Under the pieces are notes generated by a model. It did not search any database, was not told the DNA's origin, and saw only the letters and a program-made list of their open reading frames with translations. A stretch of DNA of 64,000 nucleotides from Sphaerotilus montanus (lineage in GTDB: Bacteria > Pseudomonadota > Gammaproteobacteria > Burkholderiales > Burkholderiaceae_C): the NCBI RefSeq assembly GCF_013410775.1, contig NZ_JACCFH010000001.1:248001-312000 (forward strand), read 5' to 3'. Below are positions 1-11,783 of this stretch, piece by piece. The position numbers and the translations under genes are program-made. Position 1 is the first letter of the stretch. Every line of letters starts with the position of its first letter.

Positions 1-748
1 CCACGATCTTGCCGGTCTGACCGACCTGCCAGTCGTTGGGCGCGTAGCCCGCGTCCACCGCCGCGCGGCTCGCGCCGAGCGCAGCGCCCAGCTTATCCGC
101 CAGCGGGATCAGCACTTCATTGAACTTGTCGCTGGAGCCCAGCGCGCGACCACCGGAGACGATGATCTTGGCAGCAGTCAGCTCGGGGCGATCGCTCTTC
201 GTGACCTCGCGGCCGACGAACTGGCTCTTGCCTGAGTCGGCCACGGTGGCAACCGATTCGACAGCGGCCGAGCCACCGGTCGTGGCCGCGGCGTCGAAGC
301 CGGTCGTGCGCACGGTGATGACCTTGACGGCGTCCGTGCTCTGGACCGTGGCGATGGCGTTGCCGGCGTAGATCGGGCGCTCGAATGTGTCGCCGCTGAT
401 GACCTTCGTGATGTCGGTCACCTGGGCCACATCCAGCTTGGCGGCAACGCGCGGGGCGACGTTCTTGCCGCTGGCGGTCGCCGGGAACAGCAGGTGGCTG
501 TAGGCACCAGCCACGGCCAGCACCTGCGCCGCGAGGTTCTCGGCCAGACCGTCGGCGAGGCTCGCGCCGTCGGCGTGCAGCACCTTGGTGACGCCGGCGA
601 TCTGGGCCGCGGCAGCAGCGGCAGCGGCGGCGTTAGCGCCCGCGACCAGCACGTGGACTTCACCGAGCTGCGCCGCAGCGGTCACGGTGTTCAGCGTGGC
701 GCCCTTGATGGACGCGTTGTCGTGTTCAGCAATGACGAGTGCAGACAT
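1..748 (-). CDS. etfA: Electron transfer flavoprotein alpha subunit, 3' end cut by window edge
   Basis: Alpha subunit of the soluble ETF heterodimer, which carries FAD and passes electrons from acyl-CoA and related dehydrogenases to ETF:ubiquinone oxidoreductase. About 249 of the usual ~310 residues are visible. The start MSALVIAEHD is typical. An alanine-rich stretch around residues 38-48 follows, and the FAD-domain motifs SGGRALG and SRAAVDAGY are present before the edge. The reading frame is open and the C-terminus lies outside the window. It starts 1 nt after the etfB stop, so the two are co-transcribed and probably translationally coupled. The family assignment is secure. Confidence 0.96.
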   Translation of the reverse strand, partial: MSALVIAEHDNASIKGATLNTVTAAAQLGEVHVLVAGANAAAAAAAAAQIAGVTKVLHADGASLADGLAENLAAQVLAVAGAYSHLLFPATASGKNVAPRVAAKLDVAQVTDITKVISGDTFERPIYAGNAIATVQSTDAVKVITVRTTGFDAAATTGGSAAVESVATVADSGKSQFVGREVTKSDRPELTAAKIIVSGGRALGSSDKFNEVLIPLADKLGAALGASRAAVDAGYAPNDWQVGQTGKIV

Positions 749-749
749 C

Positions 750-1499
750 TCAGATCACCTTCGCTTCGTTCTTCAGCTTGGCGACCAGCGTCGCCACGTC
801 CGCCACCTTGATGCCCGCGCCGCGCTTGGCCGGCTCGGCGACCTTCAGCGTCTTGATGCGCGACGCGACATTCACGCCCAGCGCGTCCGGCTTGATGACT
901 TCCAGCGGCTTCTTCTTCGCCTTCATGATGTTCGGCAGCGTCACATAACGCGGCTCGTTCAGGCGCAGGTCGGTGGTGATGATCGCCGGCAGCGAGACCG
1001 ACACCGTTTCCAGGCCGCCGTCCACTTCGCGGGTCACCACGGCGCGGCCGTCCACGACTTCGACCTTCGAGGCGAACGTGGCTTGCGGCAGATCCGCCAG
1101 CGCCGCCAGCATCTGGCCGGTCTGGTTGCAGTCGTCGTCGATCGCCTGCTTGCCCAGGATCACCAAGCCCGGCTGTTCGCGGTCCACCAGCGCCTTGAGC
1201 AGCTTGGCCACCGCCAGCGGCTGCAGCTCGTCCGCGCACTCGACCAGGATGCCCCGGTCAGCGCCGATGGCCATCGCCGTGCGCAGCGTTTCCTGGCACT
1301 GCGTGACACCGCACGACACGGCGATGATCTCGGTGACCACGCCCTTTTCCTTCAGGCGCACCGCCTCTTCGACGGCGATCTCGTCGAAGGGGTTCATGCT
1401 CATCTTGACGTTGGCGATGTCCACCCCCGTGCCATCGGACTTGACGCGGACCTTGACGTTGTAGTCGACGACCCGCTTGACGGGTACGAGTGCCTTCAT
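750..1499 (-). CDS. etfB: Electron transfer flavoprotein beta subunit
   Basis: Beta subunit of ETF, 249 residues, the normal family length. It binds AMP and forms the docking surface for dehydrogenases. The N-terminus [18 protein letters not shown] and the AMP-loop region [17 protein letters not shown] (about residues 117-133) are family signatures. It is the first gene of an etfB-etfA operon read leftward. The 251 bp upstream region is shared with divergent murI. No regulatory site was recognised there. Confidence 0.97.
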   Translation of the reverse strand: MKALVPVKRVVDYNVKVRVKSDGTGVDIANVKMSMNPFDEIAVEEAVRLKEKGVVTEIIAVSCGVTQCQETLRTAMAIGADRGILVECADELQPLAVAKLLKALVDREQPGLVILGKQAIDDDCNQTGQMLAALADLPQATFASKVEVVDGRAVVTREVDGGLETVSVSLPAIITTDLRLNEPRYVTLPNIMKAKKKPLEVIKPDALGVNVASRIKTLKVAEPAKRGAGIKVADVATLVAKLKNEAKVI

Positions 1500-1750
1500 G
1501 CGAAGTTCTCCAGTGTTTGAATGGGTCTGAAATCGGACGGCGGGAAAGCAATTCTAGGGGCCGCCCAAGCGTGAATTGCGACGGATTGTGGCAGCGTCAC
1601 CGAAAAAAGCACGATCGTTCGATTTTAGCCAATCTTGCCGCACTGCACCATCACGGCCCCTGTTTTTTGCATCAGGGAACACCCGAAGACCGGCGGTCGG
1701 GACCGCAACGGGCACTGCTAGACTGGCGCTCCACCGCTGATCCCGCCTGC

Positions 1751-2572
1751 ATGACGACCTCCGCGCCCTCCTCCGCCCCACGCATCGGCGTGTTCGATTC
1801 CGGCCTGGGCGGGCTGTCGGTGCTGCGGTCGATCCGGCAGCAACTGCCCGCGGCGCAGCTGCTCTATGTCGCCGATTCGGGCCACGCGCCGTACGGCGAG
1901 CGCGGCGACGACTATGTCTGCGCCCGCTCGCTGGCCATCGCCGAGTTCCTCTACCAGCAGGGCGCGCAACTGCTGGTGATCGCGTGCAACACCGCCACGG
2001 CGGCTGCAGCGACCGCACTGCGCGCACGCTATCCGGACGGGCGCATCGTCGGCGTCGAGCCGGGCGTGAAACCGGCCGCGGCGCTGAGCCGCAATGGCCG
2101 TGTCGGCGTGATGGCCACCAACGGCACGCTGCGCAGCGAGCGCTTTCGCCTGCTCGCGCAAGCCCACGCCGCCCACCTCGACCTGCGCCTGCAGGCCTGC
2201 ACCGGCCTGGCCGCCGCGATCGAAGCTGGCGAGATCGATGCCCCGGCCGTGCACGAGCGGGTGGAGACCCACTGCGCGGCGCTGCGGGCGCAGGACGTGG
2301 ACACGGTCGTGCTCGGCTGCACGCACTACCCCTTCGTCGCCCACCACATCCAGGCGGCGATGGGCGACACGGTCCGTCTGATCGACACCTCCGACGCGGT
2401 CGCGCGGCGCACGGTGTCGCTGATCGGTGCGCCGGGCGCCGGTTCCGCGGAAGGTCCGACCACGGCCACGCCACTGGCGCAGTTGTGGACCACGGGGGAT
2501 GTCGCCACGCTGCGGGGCTTCGTGCACCGCTGGCTCGAGTTCCCCTGCGCCTTCGAGGCCTTGGCCACATAG
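1751..2572 (+). CDS. murI: Glutamate racemase
   Basis: Converts L- to D-glutamate for peptidoglycan; cytoplasmic, cofactor-independent. 273 residues. The two catalytic cysteines are visible: C79 in ACNTA and C190 in GCTHYP. D16-S17 lies in the N-terminal GVFDSGLGG motif. The start was placed at MTTSAPSSAP, just before the first conserved strand. An in-frame extension upstream runs through the intergenic region and has no family similarity. The gene is divergent from etfB. Confidence 0.95.
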   Translation: MTTSAPSSAPRIGVFDSGLGGLSVLRSIRQQLPAAQLLYVADSGHAPYGERGDDYVCARSLAIAEFLYQQGAQLLVIACNTATAAAATALRARYPDGRIVGVEPGVKPAAALSRNGRVGVMATNGTLRSERFRLLAQAHAAHLDLRLQACTGLAAAIEAGEIDAPAVHERVETHCAALRAQDVDTVVLGCTHYPFVAHHIQAAMGDTVRLIDTSDAVARRTVSLIGAPGAGSAEGPTTATPLAQLWTTGDVATLRGFVHRWLEFPCAFEALAT

Positions 2573-2664
2573 TGCGACAACGCGAAAAATCTCCCTGTCG
2601 CTTATAGTGCCGCTGCGAAATAGTTCTCGGATTCGCACCGAAACCAGCCTCAGAAGGATCTCCG

Positions 2665-3594
2665 ATGCGCACTGCAAGCCTGTCCCGCCGTCTCTTCACC
2701 GGCACGCTGCTGGCTTCTCTGCTGGCCAGCGGCGCTGCCCAGGCCCAGACCACCGTGCGGGTGGGCTCCAAGATCGACACGGAAGGCTCGCTGCTCGGCA
2801 ACCTGATCATCCAGGTGCTCGAAGCCGGCGGCATCCGCACCGAGAACAAGGTCCAGCTCGGCAACACCAAGATCGTGCGCGGCGCCCTCATGGCCGGCGA
2901 GATCGACATCTACCCCGAATACACCGGCAACGGCGCCTTCATGTTCTCGGTCGAGAAGGATCCCGTCTGGAAGGACGCCAAGGCCGGCTACGAAAAGGTC
3001 AAGGCGCTCGACTTCCAGGCCAACAAGATCGTCTGGCTGGAGCCCGCCCCGGCCAACAACACCTGGGCCATCGCGATCCGCAAGGACGTGGCCACCGCCA
3101 ACAAGCTGAAGACGCTGGACGACATGGGCCGCTGGATCGCCGGAGGCGGCAAGTTCAAGCTGGCGGCGTCGGCCGAGTTCGTCGAGCGCCCGGACGCCCT
3201 GCCCGCCTTCCAGACCGCCTACGGTTTCAAGCTCAAGCAGGACCAGCTGCTCACGCTGGCCGGCGGTGACACCACGGTGACCATCAAGGCCGCCGCCGAG
3301 CAGACCTCGGGCGTCAACGCCGCGATGGCCTATGGCACCGATGGCCCGGTGGCAGCGCTGGGACTGGTGGTGCTGGACGACACCAAGGGCGTGCAGCCGA
3401 TCTACGCCCCGGCGCCGATCGTGCGCGCCGAGGTGCTGGAGAAACACCCGAAGATCCGCGACCTGCTCGCCCCGGTGTTCAGGACGCTGGATGGCCCGAC
3501 GCTGCAGTCGCTGAACGCCCGCATCGCGCTGGGTGGTGAAGACGCGAAGAAAGTCGCCGCCAGCTACCTGAAGTCCAAGGGCTTCATCAAGTAA
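2665..3594 (+). CDS. osmF: Osmoprotectant ABC transporter, periplasmic substrate-binding protein (OsmF/YehZ type)
   Basis: Periplasmic binding protein of the glycine-betaine/quaternary-amine family (OpuAC-like, YehZ/OsmF branch), 309 residues. The signal peptide ends near residue 27 (ASGAAQA, then QT). Family traits are the start of the mature fold (TTVRVGSKIDTEG), AGEIDIYPEYTGNG and the C-terminal region. It heads a four-gene cluster with two permeases and one ATPase. The true substrate cannot be read from sequence; YehZ-type systems often bind betaines weakly. The aromatic-cage residues were not checked. Confidence 0.9.
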   Translation: MRTASLSRRLFTGTLLASLLASGAAQAQTTVRVGSKIDTEGSLLGNLIIQVLEAGGIRTENKVQLGNTKIVRGALMAGEIDIYPEYTGNGAFMFSVEKDPVWKDAKAGYEKVKALDFQANKIVWLEPAPANNTWAIAIRKDVATANKLKTLDDMGRWIAGGGKFKLAASAEFVERPDALPAFQTAYGFKLKQDQLLTLAGGDTTVTIKAAAEQTSGVNAAMAYGTDGPVAALGLVVLDDTKGVQPIYAPAPIVRAEVLEKHPKIRDLLAPVFRTLDGPTLQSLNARIALGGEDAKKVAASYLKSKGFIK

Positions 3595-3616
3595 GCAGGC
3601 ACAGCAGCACGCGCCG

Positions 3617-4786
3617 ATGCGAGGCCGACCTCGCCCCACGCACCCGGTGCTGTGGGTGCTGCTGCTGGCGGGGATGGCCGCTGCGTTCGGCCTGCCCTTC
3701 CTGACGCAGGCGCCGAACCGGCTCCTGTCTGGCGTGGGTGTGCCCTTGTCCGAGGTGCTCGTCGGCACGCGGCACTGGGCACTGGCGCCCGTCCTGTTGC
3801 TGCTCGCTGCGGCACTTCACGCACCGTCGGCCTCCACGACGCGCTGGCTGGCCCTGGTCGGCGCCACCGGTCTGCTGGCCGGGCTGACCTGGCTGGCCGG
3901 CACCCACGCCAGCGCGCTGCAGTCCGAGGACCTGCCGCTGGGCCGCACCTCGCTGGGCGGCGGCTACTGGGTGCTGGCCGTGCTGTGCGGACTGGCGATG
4001 GCCGAGGCGGTGCGGGGCTGGTCGACACGCGCCTGGCTGTCGCTGCTGGGCAGCGTGGTGTTCGTCGCACCAGTGGTCGCACTGGTGTGGAATGGCCAGC
4101 TGGACGCCCTCTCGCTCATGAAGGAATACGACAACCGCCGGGACGTGTTCGACGCAGCCCTGCAGCGGCACCTGCTGCTGGTCGGCGCCACGCTGTTGCC
4201 GACGCTGCTGATCGGCGTGCCGCTGGGCGTGCTGGCGAGCCGACGCCCGAAGATGCAGCCGGCGCTGCTGTCGGCGCTCAACCTGCTCCAGACGGTGCCG
4301 TCGATCGCCCTGTTCGCGCTGCTGATGGTGCCGCTGGCAGCGCTGGCCAGCCGGTGGCCGGTGCTCGCGCACTGGGGCATCAGCGGCATCGGCGTGGCGC
4401 CAGCGGTCACGGCGCTGACCCTGTATTCGCTGCTGCCGACGGTGCGCAGCACGATGGCCGGGCTGGACCAGATCGCGCCGGGTGTGCTGGAAGCGGCACG
4501 CGGCATGGGCATGACGCGCCGGCAACTGTTCTGGCAGGTCGAGGTGCCGCTGGCCTGGCCGGTCTGGCTGGCGGGCCTGCGGGTGACCACCGTGCAGGCA
4601 CTCGGACTGGCGATGGTGTCGGCGCTGATCGGCGCGGGCGGGTTCGGGGCGGTGATGTTCCAGGGACTGCTGAGCAGCGCCGTGGACCTCGTGCTGCTGG
4701 GGGTGGTGCCGGTGGTGGCGCTGGCGGTGGTGGCGGATGCGCTGTTCAAGGTGCTCGCGCAATGGACGACGCGGGGAGCGCGATGA
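3617..4786 (+). CDS. yehY: Osmoprotectant ABC transporter permease (YehY type)
   Basis: Inner-membrane permease, 389 residues, with several hydrophobic segments in the N-terminal half and a BPD-transport core in the C-terminal half. The ATPase-coupling EAA loop is [20 protein letters not shown], near residue 293. It is longer than the second permease of the cluster, as YehY is longer than YehW. It lies 22 nt after osmF and overlaps the ATPase gene by 4 nt (ATGA). Confidence 0.88.
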   Translation: MRGRPRPTHPVLWVLLLAGMAAAFGLPFLTQAPNRLLSGVGVPLSEVLVGTRHWALAPVLLLLAAALHAPSASTTRWLALVGATGLLAGLTWLAGTHASALQSEDLPLGRTSLGGGYWVLAVLCGLAMAEAVRGWSTRAWLSLLGSVVFVAPVVALVWNGQLDALSLMKEYDNRRDVFDAALQRHLLLVGATLLPTLLIGVPLGVLASRRPKMQPALLSALNLLQTVPSIALFALLMVPLAALASRWPVLAHWGISGIGVAPAVTALTLYSLLPTVRSTMAGLDQIAPGVLEAARGMGMTRRQLFWQVEVPLAWPVWLAGLRVTTVQALGLAMVSALIGAGGFGAVMFQGLLSSAVDLVLLGVVPVVALAVVADALFKVLAQWTTRGAR

Positions 4787-5721
4787 TCGAATTCCAGCAG
4801 GTGGGCAAGTCCTTCGGCGGCCAGGCGGTGGTCGAGGATGTCTCGCTGACCATCGCACCGGGCGAATTCGTGGTGCTGATCGGGCGCTCCGGCTCGGGCA
4901 AATCGACCACGCTGAAGATGGTCAACCGGCTGGTCGAACACGACCGGGGGCGCATCCTCTTTGCCGGCCAGGAGATCCGGTCCTTCCAGCCCGAAGACCT
5001 GCGCCGGCGCATGGGCTACGCGATCCAGTCGACGGGGCTGTTTCCGCACTGGACGGTGGAGCGCAACATCGCCTGCGTGCCAACCCTGCTGCAATGGCCC
5101 GCAGCGCGCATCCGCGACCGGGTCACCGAGCTGCTCGAACTGCTGCAACTGCCGCCGGATCTTTACCGCGGACGCTACCCGAACGCGTTGTCGGGAGGCC
5201 AGCAGCAGCGGGTCGGCGTGGCGCGGGCGCTGGCCGCGGACCCGGACGTGCTGCTGATGGACGAGCCCTTCGGTGCGCTCGACCCGATCACCCGTGCCGC
5301 GCTGCAGACCGAACTGGCGCGCATCCACCGGCTCTCCGGCAAGACCATCGTGCTGGTGACGCACGACATCGACGAGGCACTGCGCCTGGGCAGCCGCATC
5401 GTGCTGCTGGACCACGGACGCATCGTCCAGGTCGGCACGCCCCGGCAACTGCTGGCGGAGCCAGCCAACGATTTCGTGCGCGACTTCATCGGCCGCAGCG
5501 ACACGGGGCTGCGCCTGCTGGCGCTCGACACCGTCGCCAGCCGCTTGCGCCGGGAACCGGCCAGGTCCGGTGCCTCAGCGAGCCTGCGCGACACCGATTC
5601 GCTGCGCGATGCGCTGTCGATGCTGCTCGCGCAGGGGGTCTCGTGTCTGCCGGTGGTCGATGGCGCGGGGCAGCCGTGCGGGCAATTGCATCTGGCCGAT
5701 CTGGTGCCGAGCGGGTCATGA
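4783..5721 (+). CDS. yehX: Osmoprotectant ABC transporter ATP-binding protein (YehX type)
   Basis: ABC ATPase, 312 residues. Walker A is GRSGSGKST (34-42), followed by the [15 protein letters not shown] signature, Walker [12 protein letters not shown] and the H-loop VTHDIDEA. The C-terminal ~60 residues ([19 protein letters not shown]) look like one CBS-type repeat, the module that senses ionic strength in OpuA-type importers. That suggests, but does not show, osmotic gating. Start and stop each overlap a neighbour by 4 nt, so the transporter is made as one translational unit. Confidence 0.92.
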   Translation: MIEFQQVGKSFGGQAVVEDVSLTIAPGEFVVLIGRSGSGKSTTLKMVNRLVEHDRGRILFAGQEIRSFQPEDLRRRMGYAIQSTGLFPHWTVERNIACVPTLLQWPAARIRDRVTELLELLQLPPDLYRGRYPNALSGGQQQRVGVARALAADPDVLLMDEPFGALDPITRAALQTELARIHRLSGKTIVLVTHDIDEALRLGSRIVLLDHGRIVQVGTPRQLLAEPANDFVRDFIGRSDTGLRLLALDTVASRLRREPARSGASASLRDTDSLRDALSMLLAQGVSCLPVVDGAGQPCGQLHLADLVPSGS

Positions 5722-6440
5722 AGCGCAGCCGCTGGGCAGATCCGTTGCCGTGGGCGCTGCTCGCGCTGGTCGGGCTCACGCTGGGCATGTCTTCGCTCAA
5801 GCCGCTGTTTGCCGCCGGCTTCCCCGCGCTGGACCGGCCGATGTACGAGCAGGACAGCTTCCTGGCGCTGATGCTGTCGCACATCGGGCTGGTGGCGGTA
5901 TCCAGCCTGGTCTCGGTGCTGCTGGGCTGGGCTGCCGGCGTGTTCGCCACGCGGCCCGCCGGGCGGGCGTTTCGACCACTGATCGAAACCATCGTCGCGA
6001 TGGGGCAGACCATTCCGCCGGTCGCGGTGCTGGCGATCGCGGCACCGCTGATCGGCTTTGGCGAGACGCCGGCACTGATCGCGCTCGCGCTGTATGGACT
6101 GCTGCCGGTCGTTCAGCAGACGCTGGCCGGGCTTGGGTCCGTGCCCGAGGATGTGCTGGATGCAGCAACCGGGCTGGGCATGACGCCAGCGCAGCGCTTG
6201 TGGCAGGTCGAGTGGCCGCTGGCCTGGCCGGTGACGCTGTCGGGCGTGCGCACGTCGGTGATCATCAACATCGGCACGGCAGCGGTGGCCTCGACGGTCG
6301 GCGCCAGGACGCTGGGATCCCCCATCATCGTCGGCCTCAGCGGCTTCAATACCGCGTATGTGCTGCAGGGGGCGGTGCTGGTCGGGCTCCTGGCCGTGGT
6401 GGTCGACCTGGGCTTCGAACGGCTGATACCCAGGCGCTGA
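5718..6440 (+). CDS. yehW: Osmoprotectant ABC transporter permease (YehW type)
   Basis: Second inner-membrane permease of the osmF-yehYXW cluster, 240 residues and about six hydrophobic segments. Its EAA-type loop is [20 protein letters not shown]. Start ATG at 5718 overlaps the ATPase stop (ATGA). It is the last gene of the operon, followed 12 nt later by a strong hairpin terminator. Confidence 0.9.
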   Translation: MKRSRWADPLPWALLALVGLTLGMSSLKPLFAAGFPALDRPMYEQDSFLALMLSHIGLVAVSSLVSVLLGWAAGVFATRPAGRAFRPLIETIVAMGQTIPPVAVLAIAAPLIGFGETPALIALALYGLLPVVQQTLAGLGSVPEDVLDAATGLGMTPAQRLWQVEWPLAWPVTLSGVRTSVIINIGTAAVASTVGARTLGSPIIVGLSGFNTAYVLQGAVLVGLLAVVVDLGFERLIPRR

Positions 6441-6452
6441 CGCAGAAAGCAG

Positions 6453-6478
6453 AAAAGCCGTCACATGGACGGCTTTTT
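6453..6478. terminator. Bidirectional rho-independent terminator
   Basis: Ten-base inverted repeat AAAAGCCGTC/GACGGCTTTT with a 5-nt loop, T-rich on both strands. It sits between the convergent yehW operon (+) and the tRNA cluster (-) and can end both transcripts. Confidence 0.85.
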
Positions 6479-6485
6479 TGCTTGT

Positions 6486-6561
<76 letters not shown>

Positions 6562-6587
6562 AATACTTTTTAACTGACCTGCGAACT

Positions 6588-6680
6588 TGGTGCCCGGGAC
6601 GGGAATCGAACCCGTACGCCCCCTCACGGGAAAGCGGCGGATTTTAAGTCCGCAGTGTCTACCAATTTCACCACCCGGGC
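6588..6680 (-). tRNA. tRNA-Leu(TAA)
   Basis: 93 nt with CCA. The acceptor GCCCGGG pairs with CCCGGGC, the anticodon loop CTTAAAA gives TAA, and a long variable arm as expected for a class II leucine tRNA is present. It lies between two Gly-GCC copies. Confidence 0.96.
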
Positions 6681-6708
6681 TGCTGACCAGCACCAGACAA
6701 GACAAAAC

Positions 6709-6784
<76 letters not shown>

Positions 6785-6807
6785 ATTCAACCAACTGGAT
6801 CAGATTC

Positions 6808-6881
6808 TGGAGGCGCGGAGTGGAGTCGAACCACCCTACACGGATTTGCAATCCGCTGCATAACCGCTTTGCTACCGCGCC
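6808..6881 (-). tRNA. tRNA-Cys(GCA)
   Basis: 74 nt with CCA. The acceptor GGCGCGG pairs with CCGCGCC, the anticodon loop contains GCA, and the T-loop is TTCGACT. It is separated from Gly copy 3 by a hairpin with a T-run. Confidence 0.96.
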
Positions 6882-6900
6882 ACTGACCATCTTCACCAAC

Positions 6901-6931
6901 AAAAAAGGAAGCCAACTTGCGCTCCCTTTTT
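6901..6931 (-). terminator. Terminator-like hairpin between tRNA-Gly copy 3 and tRNA-Cys
   Basis: An 11-bp stem (arms 6902-6912 and 6921-6931) with an 8-nt loop and T-rich ends. Read on the minus strand its single imperfect pair is a G-U wobble; read on the plus strand it is an A-C mismatch. It therefore folds best in the tRNA transcript and may end or attenuate transcription after Gly copy 3. Confidence 0.6.
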
Positions 6932-6949
6932 CGGAAACCTGCGCAAAAC

Positions 6950-7025
<76 letters not shown>

Positions 7026-7092
7026 TTTGCATTTTTGCCTTCTTGACTAGCTGCACCGCATTTGGTGTTTGGCGCTGCGCGTCGAGAACGAA

Positions 7093-7122
7093 AGTATAGA
7101 ACAAATCATTCTCTTCGCACAA
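7093..7122 (-). promoter_or_regulatory. Candidate sigma-70 promoter of the tRNA cluster
   Basis: On the minus strand TTGTGC (7117-7122), an 18-nt spacer and TATACT (7093-7098), about 68 nt before the first tRNA. It lies in the 117-bp gap between lon and the tRNAs. Confidence 0.5.
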
Positions 7123-7142
7123 GCTTTTCAGGCCAGTTTTTT

Positions 7143-9566
<2,424 letters not shown>

Positions 9567-9604
9567 CAGAACCTCTCTTTCTGCGCTCCCATCTGGGAGC
9601 ACAT

Positions 9605-9637
9605 CGCCGGTTTGCAAGAGTCAGCAGCAAACCGGCG
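9605..9637. other. Perfect 11-bp inverted repeat in the clpX-lon gap
   Basis: CGCCGGTTTGC (9605-9615) and GCAAACCGGCG (9627-9637) enclose an 11-nt loop, starting 9 nt before the clpX stop and extending into the 80-nt intergenic space. No T-run follows, so it is more likely an mRNA-stabilising or attenuating hairpin than a full terminator. Confidence 0.6.
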
Positions 9638-9646
9638 CGGATGCAC

Positions 9647-10921
9647 TCAGGCGCTGGCCTTGGCCTGCTCGTTGTACACGAGCAGGGGCTTGGTGTTGTC
9701 CTCGATGGTGTGCTCGTCAACGACGACCTTGGCCACACCGTGGAACGTGGGCAACTCGAACATGGTGTCCATCAGGGCCTGCTCGATGATCGAGCGCAGT
9801 CCGCGGGCACCGGTCTTGCGATTGAGCGCCTTCTGGGCGATGGCGGTCAGACCGGACGGGCGGATCTCCAGATCCACGCCATCCATCGCGAACAGCTTCT
9901 GGTACTGCTTGACCAGCGCGTTCTTCGGCTCGGTGAGGATCTGCACCATCGCGTCCTCGGTCAGCTCGCCCAGCGTGGCAATCACCGGCAGACGACCGAT
10001 CAGCTCGGGGATGAGACCGAACTTGATCAGGTCTTCCGGCTCGACCTCGCGGAACGCCTCGCCAGCGCTGCGCTCGGACTTGGACTTGACCGAGGCGCCG
10101 AAGCCGATACCCGATTTCTCGGACCGGTTGGCGATGACCTTTTCCAGCCCGTCGAAGGCCCCGCCGCAGATGAACAGGATGTTGGTCGTGTCGATCTGCA
10201 GGAAGTCCTGGTTCGGGTGCTTGCGGCCACCCTGCGGCGGCACGGAGGCCATCGTGCCCTCGACCAGCTTGAGCAAGGCCTGCTGCACACCCTCGCCGGA
10301 CACGTCGCGCGTGATCGACGGGTTGTCCGACTTGCGGCTGATCTTGTCGATCTCGTCGATGTAGACGATGCCGCGCTGGGCGCGCTCGACCTCGTAGTTG
10401 CAGTTCTGCAGCAGCTTCTGGATGATGTTCTCGACATCCTCGCCGACATAGCCGGCTTCGGTCAGCGTCGTTGCATCGGCGATCACGAACGGCACGTTCA
10501 GCAGACGGGCGAGCGTCTGCGCCAGCAGCGTCTTGCCGGAGCCTGTCGGGCCGATCAGCAGGATGTTGCTCTTGGACAGTTCGACCTCGTCGCCCTTGGC
10601 CTTGCCGGCCATGTGCTTGAGGCGCTTGTAGTGGTTGTAGACCGCCACGGCCAGCGTGCGCTTGGCCTGGTCCTGACCGATGACGTACTGGTCGAGGCTG
10701 GCCTTGATGTCGCTGGGCACCGGCAGGTCGTCACGGCTGGTCTTGCCGGGCAGGTCACCGGCCGGCGCTTCGTCGCGGATGATGTCGTTGCACAGCTCGA
10801 TGCACTCGTCGCAGATGAACACCGACGGACCGGCGATGAGCTTCTTGACCTCGTGCTGGCTCTTGCCGCAGAACGAGCAGTACAGCGTCTTTTCGCCGGA
10901 GGAGCCTTTTTTCTCGGGCAT
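9647..10921 (-). CDS. clpX: ATP-dependent Clp protease ATP-binding subunit ClpX
   Basis: AAA+ unfoldase that feeds substrates to ClpP, 424 residues. The N-terminal C4 zinc finger (C15, C18, C37, C40) recognises adaptors and substrates. Walker A is GPTGSGKT, Walker B is [10 protein letters not shown], and the IGFGA-type loop contacting ClpP is present as SGIGFGASV. It lies 46 nt after clpP and 80 nt before lon. Confidence 0.97.
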   Translation of the reverse strand: MPEKKGSSGEKTLYCSFCGKSQHEVKKLIAGPSVFICDECIELCNDIIRDEAPAGDLPGKTSRDDLPVPSDIKASLDQYVIGQDQAKRTLAVAVYNHYKRLKHMAGKAKGDEVELSKSNILLIGPTGSGKTLLAQTLARLLNVPFVIADATTLTEAGYVGEDVENIIQKLLQNCNYEVERAQRGIVYIDEIDKISRKSDNPSITRDVSGEGVQQALLKLVEGTMASVPPQGGRKHPNQDFLQIDTTNILFICGGAFDGLEKVIANRSEKSGIGFGASVKSKSERSAGEAFREVEPEDLIKFGLIPELIGRLPVIATLGELTEDAMVQILTEPKNALVKQYQKLFAMDGVDLEIRPSGLTAIAQKALNRKTGARGLRSIIEQALMDTMFELPTFHGVAKVVVDEHTIEDNTKPLLVYNEQAKASA

Positions 10922-10967
10922 GGAATGCGGCCTTGTCGAGTCGGGAGAAAGAAAAAGTCGAAGCGGA

Positions 10968-11576
10968 TCAGGCGCGCTTGCTGAGGACCTGATCGATCAG
11001 GCCATAGGTCTGGGCTTCGGCGGCGGACATGTAGTAGTCGCGCTCGGTGTCGGCCTGGATCTTTTCCAGCGGCTGGCCCGACCGGTCGGCCAGGATGCGG
11101 TTGAGCTGCTCGCGGGTCTTGAGAATCTCGCGGGCGTGGATCTCGATGTCGGTGGCCTGACCCTGGGTGCCACCGAGCGGCTGGTGGATCATGATCTTGG
11201 CGTTCGGCAGCGCGAAGCGCTTGCCCTTCTCGCCCGCCGTCAGCAGGAACGCACCCATGCTCGCCGCCATGCCCATGCACAGCGTGGAGACCTGGGGCTT
11301 GATGAACTGCATCGTGTCGAAGATCGACATGCCGGCCGAGACGCTGCCACCGGGCGAGTTGATGTAGAGCGAGATGTCCTTTTCGGGATTTTCGCTCTCC
11401 AGGAACAGCAACTGGGCAACGACCAGATTGGCCGTCTGGTCGTTGACCGGACCGACCAGAAAGATGACCCGTTCGCGCAGCAGGCGCGAATAGATGTCGT
11501 AGGAGCGCTCGCCGCGTCCGGATTGTTCGATGACGATGGGCACCATGCCCAGGTTCTGCGTGTCGATTGCGCTCAT
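10968..11576 (-). CDS. clpP: ATP-dependent Clp protease proteolytic subunit
   Basis: Serine peptidase forming the 14-subunit chamber of ClpXP, 202 residues. The catalytic triad is S106 (GMAASMGAF), H131 (MIHQPLGG) and D180 (ERDYYMSA). Start chosen at [10 protein letters not shown], with AAGGG about 8 nt upstream; a start 18 nt earlier (MFQGST) is possible. First of clpP-clpX-lon. Confidence 0.97.
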   Translation of the reverse strand: MSAIDTQNLGMVPIVIEQSGRGERSYDIYSRLLRERVIFLVGPVNDQTANLVVAQLLFLESENPEKDISLYINSPGGSVSAGMSIFDTMQFIKPQVSTLCMGMAASMGAFLLTAGEKGKRFALPNAKIMIHQPLGGTQGQATDIEIHAREILKTREQLNRILADRSGQPLEKIQADTERDYYMSAAEAQTYGLIDQVLSKRA

Positions 11577-11649
11577 TGTGGACCCTTGAAACATCAATGT
11601 GTCGCGCTGATGACCGCTCGGTACGGGTCGGCCGTCAGCGATGAACCCG

Positions 11650-11674
11650 ATTATGGGGGTTGCCGGCATTCAAC
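11650..11674 (-). promoter_or_regulatory. Possible heat-shock (sigma-32) promoter of clpP
   Basis: On the minus strand GTTGAA and a CCCCCATAAT box, resembling the sigma-32 -35 CTTGAA and -10 CCCCAT. The spacing is shorter than usual, so the call is tentative. It lies about 75 nt before the clpP start. Confidence 0.3.
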
Positions 11675-11701
11675 GCCGGACACGGGGTAGGCCATCATGT
11701 G

Positions 11702-11755
11702 ACAAGGGGCGCTCGTGGCGCCCCTTGTTCCTGCTTTACCGACTAGCGTAGTCGG
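11702..11755. other. Two hairpins between tig and clpP
   Basis: An 11-bp stem ACAAGGGGCGC/GCGCCCCTTGT (11702-11728) and a 7-bp stem CCGACTA/TAGTCGG (11739-11755) lie downstream of tig. Neither has a clear T-run. They could weaken read-through from tig into clpP or protect the tig mRNA end. Confidence 0.5.
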
Positions 11756-11783
11756 CTAGTGCAGTCGTTCTTGCGGTCGTGCC

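Noticed and set aside
1500-1750. Extension of murI upstream to 1490
   Set aside because: The extra residues have no similarity to the family and cover the divergent promoter region; MTTSAPSSAP fits better.
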